Positions 20,110 to 31,139 of a stretch of DNA of 64,000 nt are shown one piece after another. The notes under the pieces were generated by a model. That model saw only the letters and a list, made by a program, of their open reading frames with translations. It was not told the origin of the DNA and ran no database searches. How positions within the stretch are numbered: the stretch's first letter is position 1; each line of letters begins with the position of its first letter. The position numbers and the translations under genes are program-made. Origin of the DNA: Liopterus haemorrhoidalis (taxonomy: Eukaryota > Arthropoda > Insecta > Coleoptera > Dytiscidae); the NCBI GenBank assembly GCA_963971575.1, contig OZ020624.1:28346356-28410355 (forward strand), read 5' to 3'.

Positions 20110-20664
20110 AAGTGAAATTTTTGGTGACTTAACAGTAGACCGTAGTCAGTTTCTCGTTGGGCTAATTGTTTTCGTGGTGGTCGTGTAAGCATAAACGATG
20201 GTCCAAGATCAGGAAGGCAGAAAACATCAACAGATAAACGAAGTGTGAATTTTGTGACAGGTGCTCTTAAATAAGATCGTCGTGCGATATGTGAGGAACT
20301 TTCTGAAACTATTGGGTCAGTTTCTTGAATTCTGACAAATGATTTGAACAAGAGAAAACTTGCTGCGCGAGAGGTTCCTCACTGCTTGGTTGCTGAACAG
20401 AAACAGAAACACAGAATATAGTTGGGAAGTGTTACCTCATGCTCCCTATAATCCGGACATGAGTCCACCAAACTTTGACTTATTCCCAAAGCTGAAAAAA
20501 CCTATGCGTGGACATCGTTATTGGTCTCTGGAAGAGTTTAATGCTGACGTTACCCGATCCATTCAACAGATGAACAGAGACGGTGTCTTGGATGGAATAT
20601 TAAAGCTTCCCAAACGTTGGGACTCAATTATTGAGAAACAGGGAGACTATATTGAAGATTCGTG
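20110..20664 (+). pseudogene. mariner transposase with central deletion
   Basis: The first part, broken by stops, reads RSVNFVTGALK, RRAICEELSETIGSVS, ILTNDLNKRKLAAREVPHCL and VAEQKQKHR (helix-turn-helix and linker). After a frameshift it continues EVLPHAPYNPDMSPPNFDLF, KLKKPMRGHRYWSLEEFNAD and LPKRWDSIIEKQGDYIEDS (third catalytic block and C-terminus). The core with the first two aspartates is missing. The last part reads open for about 90 codons. Confidence 0.87.
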
Positions 20665-20758
20665 ATAAGTTGAGTTGATGAAATAACCCCATTGATGAGC
20701 TTATGAAGCAGGCATAACCCGTCCATTTCCCGCATAATTCGAAGTGACTCAATACCGA

Positions 20759-21470
20759 CTAATTGTCTCCGTTGATCATGAGACAGCAATACAGCTGTAC
20801 ATGTTGTAAGCAGTAAGAGTATGTGGACTGATGCGGACTCCGCACCACACTTGCATACTCGAAGTGACTGTTGACTTGTGGGGAATACAACGATTTAATG
20901 GCAAAATAGTTGGTGGTTGTATGTTTTTTTGAGAAACATATGGAGTAACACTTAGACGAGTTAAGAAGTAGACAGTTTGTACGGCACCACGTAGCCTCTA
21001 CATCTATGTAAGTTAACGAAGTCAACAGGGGAGTTAACTGCTGTTAAGTTTCAAATCATCATCGGATAAAAAATGACTGATTTTAAGGATACCTGCACCT
21101 AGTCATTGATAAGCAAGGTAAACAATATGGGGCCTAAGTGAGAACTCTGTGGTACACCAAATGTTACATTTATGATCTTTGATAAGCAATTGTTTATACT
21201 AACCTGTTGGATACGATCTTAACCACAATAGCTAGGACGACTGAATGCCGTACGCTTTCAGTTTGACCAAGAGTATGTCGTGATTTATGCGGTCAAAAGC
21301 TTTCCGAAAATCCATGTAGATGGCATAGACTTCGCTCCCATTCTTTAAAAAGTATATGCTGTAGTCTTTGAAAGATACTAAACTAGTCACAGTAGAACGA
21401 CCAATGTAGAATCTATGTTGCTGATGTACTATTGCATTTTTAGAACAAGATAATTTTTTTTATGTCTAAA
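20759..21470 (-). pseudogene. Non-LTR reverse transcriptase (jockey/CR1-like), decayed
   Basis: Minus-strand translation gives QHRFYIGRSTVTSLVSFKDY, then YAIYMDFRKAFDRINHDIL (about 21330-21270, the RT motif with catalytic D), LLVKLKAYGIQSS, and at 21025-20925 EATWCRTNCLLLNSSKCYSI, the thumb-region W-x2-xN-L-x-LN-x-KC pattern. The VPQG and FADD boxes between are degraded. Frameshifts and stops break it into at least four pieces. Confidence 0.82.
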
Positions 21471-21479
21471 TTCATTTAA

Positions 21480-21975
21480 TTTTGGAAGTGCTGTGGTTCT
21501 GCAGCTCTTATATCCCAGTCGCCACTGATAATAAAATAATTGACGTCTTCATGAAGAATACAGATATTAATTTTTATAAATTATAATTTCTAATTTGCGA
21601 TCGTTAAATACCAGGAAAAAACCTCTTAGTAACTCTATCATTTTGTTTGTAAATTTGAGATAAACAAAAACTTGTTTACATAACTGTTCTAGGAATTGTC
21701 ACTGATATAATTTATAAAACAGTGTACATCAACAAGTTCATTATAAAACCGAATGGAATACGAAGAATATCGGTTCGGAAAAGTTTACGTGGAGTATATA
21801 TTAGTTTGTATAATTCGGTAACAGGACAACTCGTCTACAGACTTTACGTCTACGACATTTTGTATACAAACATTAAGTATACCGACTTCTCATCTTCCAC
21901 GACAATTCGTATACCATAACATTTAATATACCGACTTGACGTATACTAACATTACGTCTGCCAGGTCAATTCATC
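21480..21975 (+). other. Gene-free stretch with loose internal repeats
   Basis: From about 21800 to 21975 words such as GTATACCGACTT, ACATTAAGTATACC and ACTTTACGTCTACG recur irregularly, like a decayed tandem array. No gene is seen. Confidence 0.4.
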
Positions 21976-22080
21976 TACTGAAGAGAGTGACGCCCAATAG
22001 GACGAAGAAAGAGAGGCAGACCAAGAAGATGGTGGAAGATAAAAATAACTAAAGAATCTGGATAAGAGTGGGAAAACGGC
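21976..22080 (+). pseudogene. RTE-type 3' tail fragment
   Basis: PIGRRKRGRPRRWWKIKIT is the RxxGRPxxxW block that ends many RTE-type ORF2 proteins. Nothing else of the element is visible. Confidence 0.5.
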
Positions 22081-22800
22081 GTTAGCTGTAGAAAACCTCT
22101 ATATATATATATAAGAATATAAGAAAGAATTTTAGAAAAAAACTATTCGTACTCCATAATAAACAAATATTTCCATTTACGCGTGTCACTATACTCAAGT
22201 CCAACTTAAAGTCTTTGAAGTTTATCAACAGTTACTGAAGATGAGACACTTGTGTACCAAAGGGGTTGTGTTCTTGAAACTACAAAAGTAATAGTTTCTC
22301 GACACTGCCGTTCTGGACACGATATTGCAGAGCAGGAGTGTGTACGCAAACTAGCGAGTCAAAACAAGACAAAATCACTTTTATTCGGTACCTAAGAACT
22401 GAGTCTTTAAAGGCACATTCAGAATTATATATTAATGCAGTGTGCTCAGAGAGTTGTTCACTGTAGATTTTCACTAATCAGTCATATGGTAATGCAAGCC
22501 GTTCACAGCTCTAAATCTAGTGCATTGTACGTTATGGACTGTAGACAAAGTTTGTAAACTTTATACTTAATACACTATCTTAATGAGACAGATATGGTAT
22601 ATAAACACACATTAGCTATCTCACTTAACAAAAATTGAAAAATTCTGTCGCACAAATTTCAACGAATTTTGGAAATCGTGGAACGAAAAAAGAATTACTG
22701 TAGTTGTGGCTGCAATTTCTTTATTAAAATATAGTAGGAAATCACGATTTCGCTGATGACGGGTTCGTAAAAATCATATAAATGCATTTATGCCCTCGAA
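22081..22800. other. Gene-free stretch
   Basis: No gene, RNA or repeat recognised. Confidence 0.4.
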
Positions 22801-22814
22801 GTTGGTTTAAAAAA

Positions 22815-23070
22815 CATATATATATATATATATATGATCCTTTGGCTCTTATGAGGAGCACAGGGCTTCCACAACACTTTTCCAGCGTATTCACCGCCAT
22901 ATATATAATCTACTGCCACGATTTTCCATAATTCCTCGCTTCTTAAATAACGGTTCGTCTCCAGGTTGTTTTTGGCCTTCCGATTTTGCGTGTGCCTTTT
23001 GGATTCCAATCCAAGACCATTCTAGGCACGCTAGTCCGCTCTCTCCTCAGGACATGACCTATCCATTTCG
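22815..23070 (-). pseudogene. RTE-type 3' tail with AT microsatellite
   Basis: The minus strand reads RAWNGLVWNPKGTRKIGRPK-like sequence in shifted frames, then KTTWRRTV-like and SEELWKIVAVDYIYGGEYAG, KVLWKPCAPHKSQRI. This matches the GRPKTTWRR...VDxxxWRxxVxALCSxxSxR ending of RTE/CR1 ORF2. A (TA)10 run at 22815-22835 follows its 3' end, as is usual for short-tailed non-LTR insertions. Confidence 0.55.
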
Positions 23071-23099
23071 AATTGCGCAATTAAAAGAAAAACATGTCA

Positions 23100-23990
23100 C
23101 AATATTCGTTACGCTTTAATTTTCATAGCTGTGAAAGTTGTAATCAAACGTTAAAGCAGTCTATTAAATATATCCACAACACAGTGTGCAGTGTATTAAT
23201 TTTAAGCTGTGACTGTAGCTTTAAGTCTAACAAATTTGGATTATCATGAATTGTTGAAAATTATTCAACTAGTAGAGAATATGAATAGTAAAATTTTATT
23301 TTTGACACTTTTAAAAAATGTTTCGTTACAATTTAATTTTACTTTTTTCAGGTTACACCTGAGTTCGTGCTGAATTTAAATTCTGAAAGAGTATAGTCAA
23401 AAAGCTTTAGTATCAATTGGCAAAGCTTTGAGTATCACCATAATGAAATATACCTTCAACGTGATCCAAGCCCAAATATGACCCTATCATTTAATAAGAT
23501 CTACAAAACAATATATTCGCCAAGTTCCAAAATGGCCGCTTGATAATTTTTTGGCTGAAGAGAAACAATATCGAAGTGAATTTTGTAAACCACGCCTTTT
23601 GGAAATTCTGTATTTTCATTGGATATTCATGGAGGTTCAACTGTATTTTGGGTGAGTTTCAGTCCTATGTTACAGTTACTAACGACCAATAGGAATGTTA
23701 GGTCGGCGACGGCGCCAGTCGACGCCAGATGCGAGAGGAAGGACGCCTAGCGTCGCTCTAGACGCTTCGATATCATAAGTCCCTGCAAACATCGTTGCTG
23801 CTGGTTCCCGACAAACACTGGTAAATTTTTTTTATTAATATATTTTTTATTTATTTTACACATTTTGTTAATTTAAATCGTTAAAATTTTCAAATTTATA
23901 GAATAGTTAACTATATATTATATATATGCATGTAGAATCGATAGGTTTTTCAAAATTCCACTCCAAAATCTTTCAAAATATAACTTAAAA
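23100..23990. other. Gene-free stretch with a GC-rich patch
   Basis: Mostly AT-rich. A CG-rich patch at about 23700-23770 has repeated GACGCC/GGCGCC words similar to a patch at about 53205-53275. These may be ends of related elements, but no paired terminus was found. Confidence 0.35.
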
Positions 23991-23999
23991 ATTGCCAAA

Positions 24000-25310
24000 A
24001 ATCCAAAATTTTGTTAATAATCTTTGGAAAACGCAAAAGCCTAGTCTCAAAAATTGTTCCTCCAAATCCTTTTTCAATATCAAAAGGTGCAGGATATTTT
24101 TTGAGCAATCAACTACGGAAAATATATTTGACATGGTATCATTATAAGGTGTACTAGAAAATTAATATTAAATATTAAAAATATTGCTCTTCCCAAAGAT
24201 CTATTTTTTTTTAATATCACAAGGTTGAAATAAGAAAGAAATTTGATCTATCAACAAGAAAAATATATTTTTTTGTTATTGAGTATTATCACAAAATGAA
24301 TAATCGTAAGAGTTTGTTCTAAAAAATTCGGTTCTTAAAAAAAAGGTTAAAATTGGAAATATTTGGACTATCGTCTAGAAAATTTAATATTTTCGCCATT
24401 GCATATCATTGTTAAGTGGAGAAACGTTAAAGCTGTTCTCAAAAATTTTGTTCCCTCCAAAATTATGATTTTTTGAACAGCAAAATTTCCAAAATAGGGT
24501 AATTTTTGAGTTATCATCTAAGAAAAACATAATTTTGCCATTAAACTTTTTTGTTAAGTGAAGAACTGTAAAAGATCGTTCTCAAAAATTTTGTTCCCTC
24601 CAAAATTTTGATTATATTGAACAGCAAAATGTCCAAATAGCGGTAATTTTTGAGTTATCATCTAAGAAAAATATAATTTCGCCATTAAATTTCATTGTTA
24701 AGTAAAGAACTGTAAAAAATCGTTCTCAAAATTTTTGTTCCCTCCAAAATTTTGATTATTTTGAACAGCAGAAGGTCCAAATAGGGGTAATTTTTGAGTT
24801 ATTATCTTAAAAATATAATTTTGCCATTAAATTTCATTGTTGCGTGAAGAACCATAAAAGATCGTTTTCAAAAATTTTGTTCCCTACAAAATTCTGATTA
24901 TTGTGAACAGTAAAAGGTCCAAGTAGGTGTATTTTTTGAGATATCACTAATATAATTATAATTTTGCCATTACAAAAGTCTATTTTTTTAACATTAAATA
25001 AGCACAATTTTTGAGCCATCAATTATAATTTTTGTATCATTCAGTTTCATTATACAATTGAGAATAGTAAAAAATCACATTTTCTATGACAAAATGAAGT
25101 AAAATACGATTTTTTTTACGTAAATTACGAAAGTGGAAATTCCTTCTCAAAAATTTTGTTCCTAGTAAATTCCTGATTTTTTTTAACATCAAATGAAATA
25201 ATGATTTTTGAGCCATCAATTAAGATAAATAAAAATTGTTGAGTTTTATTAAAAAATGTGAAACCAAAATATCATTTTCTTATTTTTTTTCTTCAAATTC
25301 CAAGTTTTGT
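24000..25310 (+). repeat. Degenerate satellite-like array, ~140-bp period
   Basis: The block GTTCTCAAAAATTTTGTTCC recurs at about 24434, 24577, 24721, 24863 (variant) and 25142, with spacings of 142-144 bp and one of two periods. Each unit also has TGAACAGCAAAAxGTCCAAA, TTTTTGAGTTATCATC and GCCATTAAATTTCATTGTTA. Weaker units start near 24040 and 24317. Divergence grows toward both ends. Minus-strand frames here are shadows of the array. Confidence 0.88.
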
Positions 25311-25538
25311 GTACATCAAAAGAGAAAAATAAGAATAATTTTAGAATTATAAATTAGAGATTTATTTGCCAATGATATTTATCATCATGTATCATTATAA
25401 AATTAGAAAAAAAAAATATTTTTCACAAAAAAAAATTTTCCGAAAAAATTCTGATCTTTTTGAGAAGCGCGTTACAATAATAATAAAAATAACTTTTGAG
25501 CTAGCTATGAATTATAAAAAAGACCTCAAAAAATACCT

Positions 25539-25580
25539 TTCTAGGTGTTGGGAACTTATTATTATTATTATTATTATTTT
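25539..25580 (+). repeat. SINE tail junction with ATT microsatellite
   Basis: TCTAGGTGTTGGGAACTTAT continues into (ATT)7. The junction CTAGGTGTTGGGA matches 9870-9882. The SINE body upstream is not recognisable. Confidence 0.5.
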
Positions 25581-25619
25581 TACCCCAAAGGATAAAACAA
25601 ATAGTTAGTTTTCGTATCA

Positions 25620-26260
25620 CTGTCACCAGACCATTCAGTTTCTCAATAAATAATCTCCTTCGCTTCGTTAATATCCATCTATCTTTTACATTTCGATGAC
25701 TCATTATTTTTGCCAGTATTTTCTTTGGCCATTTCAGGTTGTCACGTTTTTGAAACAATCGTTCTTCTTCCCCACCATATCTTTATGTGGTCAATGGAGT
25801 CCATTCCAATATTTTTTGGTTCATCGTTGGTCATCCTTTTTTAATCAGCAATTATTTATCTTTTGTTCTTTGTACATTTTTTCAATAACAGATTTTAAAT
25901 ACTAAAATCATTCCGTGGTACAGCATATCCAAAAATTCCAAATCTGTCATCTTCCTGGATTCTGTCTTCTGGTCGCAGAGATTTGGCTTTGCTCTACTCG
26001 TTCCGGTGTTCCTCCATTCGGATGTTCTCTAAACCAGCGCTTCTAAACAATTTAATTCACTACATATTATAATATTCATTGTTACGTGGTAGACTTAAGT
26101 ATAGCGAACCCATGACCTTCTTAAAGGCATTCGCGACCCATTTTCCAGAACGGGTCCCGTGTTGAGAAATGCTACTCATGATTTCTATCCAGTTTTAATT
26201 TAATCTATTCATCGGTTTTGTGTTTTTCGGGCCATCTGGTTATTTTCTTTATATAGTAAG
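25620..26260 (-). other. Possible CR1/RTE 3' relic, otherwise gene-free
   Basis: A minus-strand frame (25758-25620) reads RWILTKRRRLFIEKLNGLVT then VIRKLTICF, loosely like the RRRLxFxGHxxRM tail of some non-LTR elements. The evidence is weak and no other motif supports it. Confidence 0.25.
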
Positions 26261-26675
26261 CTTTTCTAAATATCAAATTTCGGCAATTTTAATCGGGGTT
26301 GGCTATAAAAATTCAGTATAGCGCCCCGTCGGTCGTCCATAATTAGCTCCGCAGCTTGGCTCCAATATATGATTTTCTTGGGATCATCTAATCCAGAGTT
26401 TCCCAAACTGTGCTTCGCGCGTCTACTAGTGCTCCGTGGTCTACTAGTGTTGCTATATATACAGTGTAAATTATTTAATGTGCAGCATGCAGATTTCACA
26501 TTAAATGTAAAAGAAATGAGTTATTTTAAAAGCAACATAGCCATAAAATAAATGCTTATCGTATTCATAGAAAAGACAAAATATTATTATACTAGCTGTC
26601 AAATCAATTAATTTTTTTAAGGCCTTTGCTGCTTCGGAAATTAGCCAGGACAATTCTTATTCTTTGAAAAATTCC

Positions 26676-26747
26676 ATGCCTGCACGGGATTTAAACCCGA
26701 GACCTTAGCAACGCAGAGCGCATGTGTTACCACTACGCTACTCCTTA
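26676..26747 (-). repeat. tRNA-like sequence (SINE head)
   Basis: On the minus strand TAGCGTAGTGGTAACACATG fits a D-arm/A box and CGGGTTTAAATCCCG (26685-26699) is a perfect T-arm with B box. Acceptor strands do not pair and there is no convincing anticodon arm, so a tRNA-derived SINE or pseudo-tRNA is likelier than a working tRNA. Confidence 0.6.
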
Positions 26748-26919
26748 ATTAAATTTATAATGTACACTACGGAAGAAAAACTTCTGCTTTATAAATGGTA
26801 TATTGGGGCTTTAGTTTTAGAGAAGATTAGATTAGGATATTTTCTTGCTAGGAACGGTGAAATTTTTGAAAATTTATTGTAATAAATTATTAAGCACATA
26901 AAGTACCAATAAAAAATCA

Positions 26920-27240
26920 GCTGTGGCCACCACAGGACCAACCGCCATCACAAAGTACTTGTATAAAATACATTTTAGCAGCAGATTAGAAATAACTTGG
27001 CCTAATATTTTCTAACAGATATATTATTTATCATGACCATGGAAACGTTACATACAAGTATTAAAAAATAAATATTTAGAAAAAAAATTTTAATTTTTTT
27101 TTCGTTTTATCAAAACATGTCTCAAATAAAAGTTGCTAGTTATTGCTTTTACAGCAACTTTTGTTAAATAAATATTTTCAAAATATTTTACAAAGATTTT
27201 TTGTAGCTTTACTAAATGTCATTTTAATTAAGAGCTTTTG
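26920..27240 (-). repeat. Repeat B, copy 1
   Basis: In reverse complement this shares GTTGCTAGTTATTGC-, TTTTATTTGAGA- and TTTTTTGATAAA-type blocks and CTGTGGTGGCCACAG with 45600-45830, and a CATGGTCATGATAA block with 54325-54342. The repeat is non-coding as far as seen. Confidence 0.6.
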
Positions 27241-27634
27241 CCTGTTAAAAGCTCAAAAAGAGCGACCCGTCGGTGGTTTTAATAAGCTCATCTTCAATGT
27301 TCTCCATTTAAAAAATTATCACTATTTTAAATTTATTAAAAATTATTCATAATTTTCAATAAATCCTTTATTACTCAATATGTTTATTCAATTTTAATAG
27401 CTAATAAATAAATTGATTGACAGAAGTAATTAATAAAAAAATCAACAACCAATTTATATACAAATTAGGTAAGATTTATTTCTATTTCCAAGAATAATAG
27501 AATTCAAAAATTAATTCATTGTTAATTGGAGAATTTAATAATCAAACTTATGTATTTTATTTTTATTATGTTTTTTTTTTTTTTTTACAGAAATGTCGTC
27601 AAAAATGGAATAAATGGAGTCTTGATTGTGTTGC

Positions 27635-27690
27635 CTTAATCGGGGTTTGAACCAACAACCCCCAACATGCCGGCGTTCGGGGCCCTAAAA
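27635..27690 (-). repeat. Possible pol III B-box fragment
   Basis: The minus strand reads TTGTTGGTTCAAACCCCGAT with a B-box match in a locally GC-rich patch. No A box is found, so this is only a hint of another tRNA-derived element. Confidence 0.3.
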
Positions 27691-28129
27691 GAAAAAGCAG
27701 CTGGAGCCTTCAAAAGGTAAAAAATAAAAACAATTGTATACTGCATGCTTAGATTTAATAAGGAAAATTCTTTTTCTCCACGATCACTATATAATTTACC
27801 AATTCTAAAACCAATTTTGACAGAAAGTTAATATTCTAACACAAGAGTTGGAATGTTATTCTAAAGCACTTATCTTATGCATTTTGCGTGTATTTCATTC
27901 CATCACTTGTTATGGAATAGTTATCCATGCTTATTGTCTTTTGTTTTTATAGGGTTACATTAAGATACAACCTGTACAACCAGAAACCCGTACAACCTCC
28001 TTCTGTAATTAAGATACAATGAATTTCTTTAATCCTGCAACATTGAAATTATTATCATGCATGATTTCCCTAGTAACGACAAATTATTTTGGCAGCAGTT
28101 TTCTTTCTTTTTTTTTAAATTTATTTATT

Positions 28130-28357
28130 TTTCATCGGCCTATTTCTGCAACGAGGCTAATCGCTGATGCCAGGGAGCGAGCTCCTACACCTGGATGAGG
28201 GGTGAATGATTGTGAAAATGAGAGTAATGGAAACATATTATTCTCGCCCGAATAATATCACCAACAAAGGAGGCTCGAACCACCGACCGCCTAAGTCTAG
28301 ACTGTCTACCAGTCTAAAACCGCACGACTTAATGCGCTCGGCCACTCCGTTGGCGAT
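28130..28357 (-). mobile_element. tRNA-Leu/Ser-derived SINE
   Basis: The minus strand begins CCAACGGAGTGGCCGAGCGC at about 28354, an A box with the GTGGCCGAGCG typical of class II tRNAs. A long variable-arm-like segment follows, then GGTGGTTCGAGCCTCC (B box, about 28270-28285) and TTTGTTGG, whose GTTGG pairs with the 5' CCAAC. A non-tRNA body (about 130 bp) follows to AAATAGGCCGATG and an AT-rich tail. Retention of acceptor pairing suggests a fairly young copy, or a tRNA-derived gene. Confidence 0.72.
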
Positions 28358-28714
28358 AGCAATGTTAAATCGCCTATGTTGCAAATTAAAAGATACGCAA
28401 GTTTACATTGCTGTCAGATTTCAATTACCATAGTAACGTTAATACCTATATTGCAGGATAAAAGAAATTCACTGTATAGGCATTGTTTACATTAAATAAA
28501 TGCAACTTCCTAAAAAGTACTAAAATAGTGGCAAATTAAATTAAAATTAAACAAATAATAAATTAAAAAAATAAGTTTAATTAATCGATTTTTTAATTAA
28601 TAATTTGTTATTTAATATAAATTATTTGTTAAAATAAAATGTTAAAATAATTACTTGTTAATTTGTTTGTTTCTGGTGGTCGTGGAGTAAGTAGGGTCTG
28701 TGACTCGGTTGGAA

Positions 28715-28758
28715 GAGAAAATTCGATGCTCATGGTTCCACTCGCATCGAATTTTCTC
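28715..28758. repeat. Perfect 14-bp inverted repeat
   Basis: GAGAAAATTCGATG (28715-28728) and CATCGAATTTTCTC (28745-28758) face each other across 16 nt. The right arm is part of the 55-bp repeat shared with positions 12-66, so this may be a transposon terminus. Confidence 0.75.
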
Positions 28759-28789
28759 ATTTCAACCTTGTTACAGAATATACTATTCC

Positions 28790-29035
28790 ATTGATGTTGT
28801 GCGTGAACAGATACTGTAAGATTGTCATGTGACTTATTGTGAGATTGAGGTATCCTTGGGCATTAGTGGGACCAGCATACATTCAATATTGCATGAACAT
28901 TTGGCCGTCAAAAGGATTTGTTCGCATTGCATCCCACATAAGATGACAATCGCAGTGAAAAAAGCTTCAATCGGAGTGGTAAAAGTGCTTCGAAAATTAG
29001 GTCAAACGCTTACAAAAGTGTGTCTTCCTTGAGAA
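28790..29035 (+). pseudogene. mariner transposase N-terminal fragment
   Basis: VVREQIL, then CHVTYCEIEVSLGISGTSIH and SILHEHLAVKRICSHCIPHK form the second helix-turn-helix and linker of mariner transposases (pattern YxxIExxLGISGxSIxxILHExLxVKKxCxRWIPH). A stop precedes CHVTY and the frame is lost after about 29030. No catalytic residues remain. Confidence 0.82.
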
Positions 29036-29172
29036 TATTTTGAAAAACAATAAAGCCACTTTGATAAATAATTGTGTTCTCAAATCCAAATCCCGAAATA
29101 TAAAAGGCAACCCTCGACCTAAGTACCAGAAAGTTGAAGGGCCAGTTATATTAAATAATATGTAATAATAAT

Positions 29173-30577
29173 ACAATAAAGGCTATAGCGGGATAAGATA
29201 GTGAAAACTGCACCGCTCCAGAATTCCAGTTTTATTTGACCATTCGAAAGTACTTGGTCGAAAACCCCCTCAAAAAAATGTTTAGCCCCCGAAACCCACT
29301 AGGGTGTTCTCTATGCGAAAAACAACGTTTTTTTGACTTTTATTTTTCCTGGGCGCTTCTTTCATCCAAAAAATCTGAAAAAATTCACAGACGTGTATTT
29401 CAGCACTACAAATAACCATGAATTTTTTCAGATTTTTTCGACTGAAACTAAGCTCAGGAAAAATCTTTGAAATTTTCAACGATTTTTTAGGTTATGTAAA
29501 TAATGTTTGGCCAACTTTTAAGTACATACATTTTGTGTATTTTTTTCCCTCTTTCGAATGGCGGTGTTAGAATTGTCAGTTTCACGCCGGAACAAGCTCA
29601 AAAATCGAAAAAACTGTTCCAAGAATTCTTCCGAAATGCTTATTTCTGTGAAATGTTATTTCATTTATTCCTAAAATATATAAAATAAACATGTTTATAA
29701 TAATGTAATAAAAGTTATATCAATTTTGCCTTAATAAATCATTTTTCTTTAAAACCATAAAAAATTATTTAGCCACTGTTTTTTAAGGTTATTTGCTGAA
29801 AAAATGGGAAAATGTTGAGAAAAAAGTTTTTTTGGTAATTGTGAAAACAAAGTTATTCGGAAATGGTAGTATTAACTTTAGAACTTTGAAATACCAAAAA
29901 AAAAACCATGAAAAATCATTTTGCCGTTGATTTTTGAGGTTATGTGCTAAAAAAATGGGAAAAATGTTGGAAAAAAACGTTTTTATCGTAATTATGCGTA
30001 CACTGTGATTCAAAAATGGTGGTTTTTGAATTTTGGAACTTCACAGTACCAAAAAAAAGTGTGAAAAATCATTTCTCCGTTGTTTTTTTGAGGTTATGTG
30101 CGAAAAAAATGGGAAAAAAGTTAAAAAAAAAAACAGTTTTTTCGATTTTTGAGCTTGTTCCGGCGTGAAACTGACAATTCTAACACCGCCATTCGAAAGA
30201 GGGAAAAAAATACACAAAATATATGTACTTAAAAGTTGGCCAAACATTATTTACATAACCTAAAAAATCGTGGAAAATTTCAAAGATTTTTCCTGAGCTT
30301 AGTTTCAGTCGAAAAAATCTGAAAAAATTCATGGTAATTTGTAGTGCTGAAACACACGTCTGTGATTTTTTTCAGATTTTTTGGATGAAAGAAGCGCCCA
30401 GGAAAAATAAAAGTCGAAAAAACGTTGTTTTTCGCATAGAGAACACCCTAGTGGGTTTCAGGGGCTGAAAATTTTTTTGAGGGGGTTTTCGACAAAGTAC
30501 TTTCGAATGGTCAAATAAAACTGGAATTCTGGAGCGGTGCAGTTTTCACTATCTTATCCCGCTATAGCCTTTGTTGT
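29173..30577. mobile_element. Foldback element with ~446-bp inverted arms
   Basis: The left arm (29173-29618) starts ACAATAAAGGCTATAGCGGG and the right arm (30132-30577) is its complement with few mismatches. Internal landmarks such as CGAAAACCCCCTC, CCCACTAGGGTGTTC and CGCCGGAACAAGCTCAAAAA match across the arms. The 513-bp centre (29619-30131) is not inverted and holds a tandem repeat. No transposase is encoded. Arms this long and similar suggest a foldback-type non-autonomous DNA transposon. The 61- and 68-codon frames in the arms are mirror images of each other. Confidence 0.92.
29759..30120 (+). repeat. Tandem ~150-bp repeat inside the foldback element
   Basis: AAAAATCATTTTGCCGTTGA and TTTTTGAGGTTATGTGC with AAAAAAATGGGAAAAATG recur at about 29757, 29910 and 30063. 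The three units are diverged by substitution and A/T-run length. Confidence 0.8.
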
Positions 30578-30578
30578 T

Positions 30579-30633
30579 ATTTCACTTTATTAACATATAT
30601 AACACTATATTATAAATGTTAATAAAGTGAAAT
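30579..30633. repeat. 18-bp perfect inverted repeat breaking the foldback flank
   Basis: ATTTCACTTTATTAACAT (30579-30596) is complementary to ATGTTAATAAAGTGAAAT (30616-30633). The AT-rich flank left of the foldback (about 29155-29176) resumes in complement at about 30637-30660, so this small palindrome looks inserted into an originally longer arm. Confidence 0.7.
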
Positions 30634-31139
30634 AAATATTGTATTATTATTAATATGAATTTTCACAAAATAACGACATACACCATCAACTATATTAAAA
30701 AATATGTGCCTAAAATGAATTTATATCTGCTATTTAATTTAATTTTTTTTTGGAAACATCTTTTAAAAAATAAATCTTGAATTGAATCAACTAGCCTTAA
30801 TAAAATTCTCTTGTCAATATTTCTTGGAATTGAAACTGTATCAAAACTAAATTGATATAAATGCTTCGATAAAAATGAGTGAGAGAGAGAATTTATCCCT
30901 CTTTACTGTTCACTGGCTTCTCCTGATAACGGGCTGACATAATCCAGGATTTATGTTATTTCTGAATTGCTAGAACTCGAAGGATTGTAGGTTTAGGCTT
31001 GATAATATTTATATCAAATATCTTATCGATCGTGAGGAGCAATAAGTTTTATCGGGATACAGAATTGGGGATTCATTCGAAAGACATGCTTACAACAAAA
31101 CTGACTTGTTAAGATATATTTGGATAAAACTGAAACACT

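Noticed and set aside
24834..25219. Short minus-strand frames in the satellite
   Set aside because: They follow the tandem unit and have no independent support.
24000..25310. CRISPR-like array
   Set aside because: The repeats are long, diverged and directly adjacent, without unique spacers, and the genome is eukaryotic.
26393..26470. hAT MITE at CAGAGTTTCCCAAACTGTGC
   Set aside because: Only one end resembles a hAT terminus and no partner was seen.
29503..30247. Two identical-start frames (MFGQLLSTYILCIFFPLSNG) at 29503 and 30247
   Set aside because: They are mirror images in the two arms of the foldback element, with no sign of coding selection.
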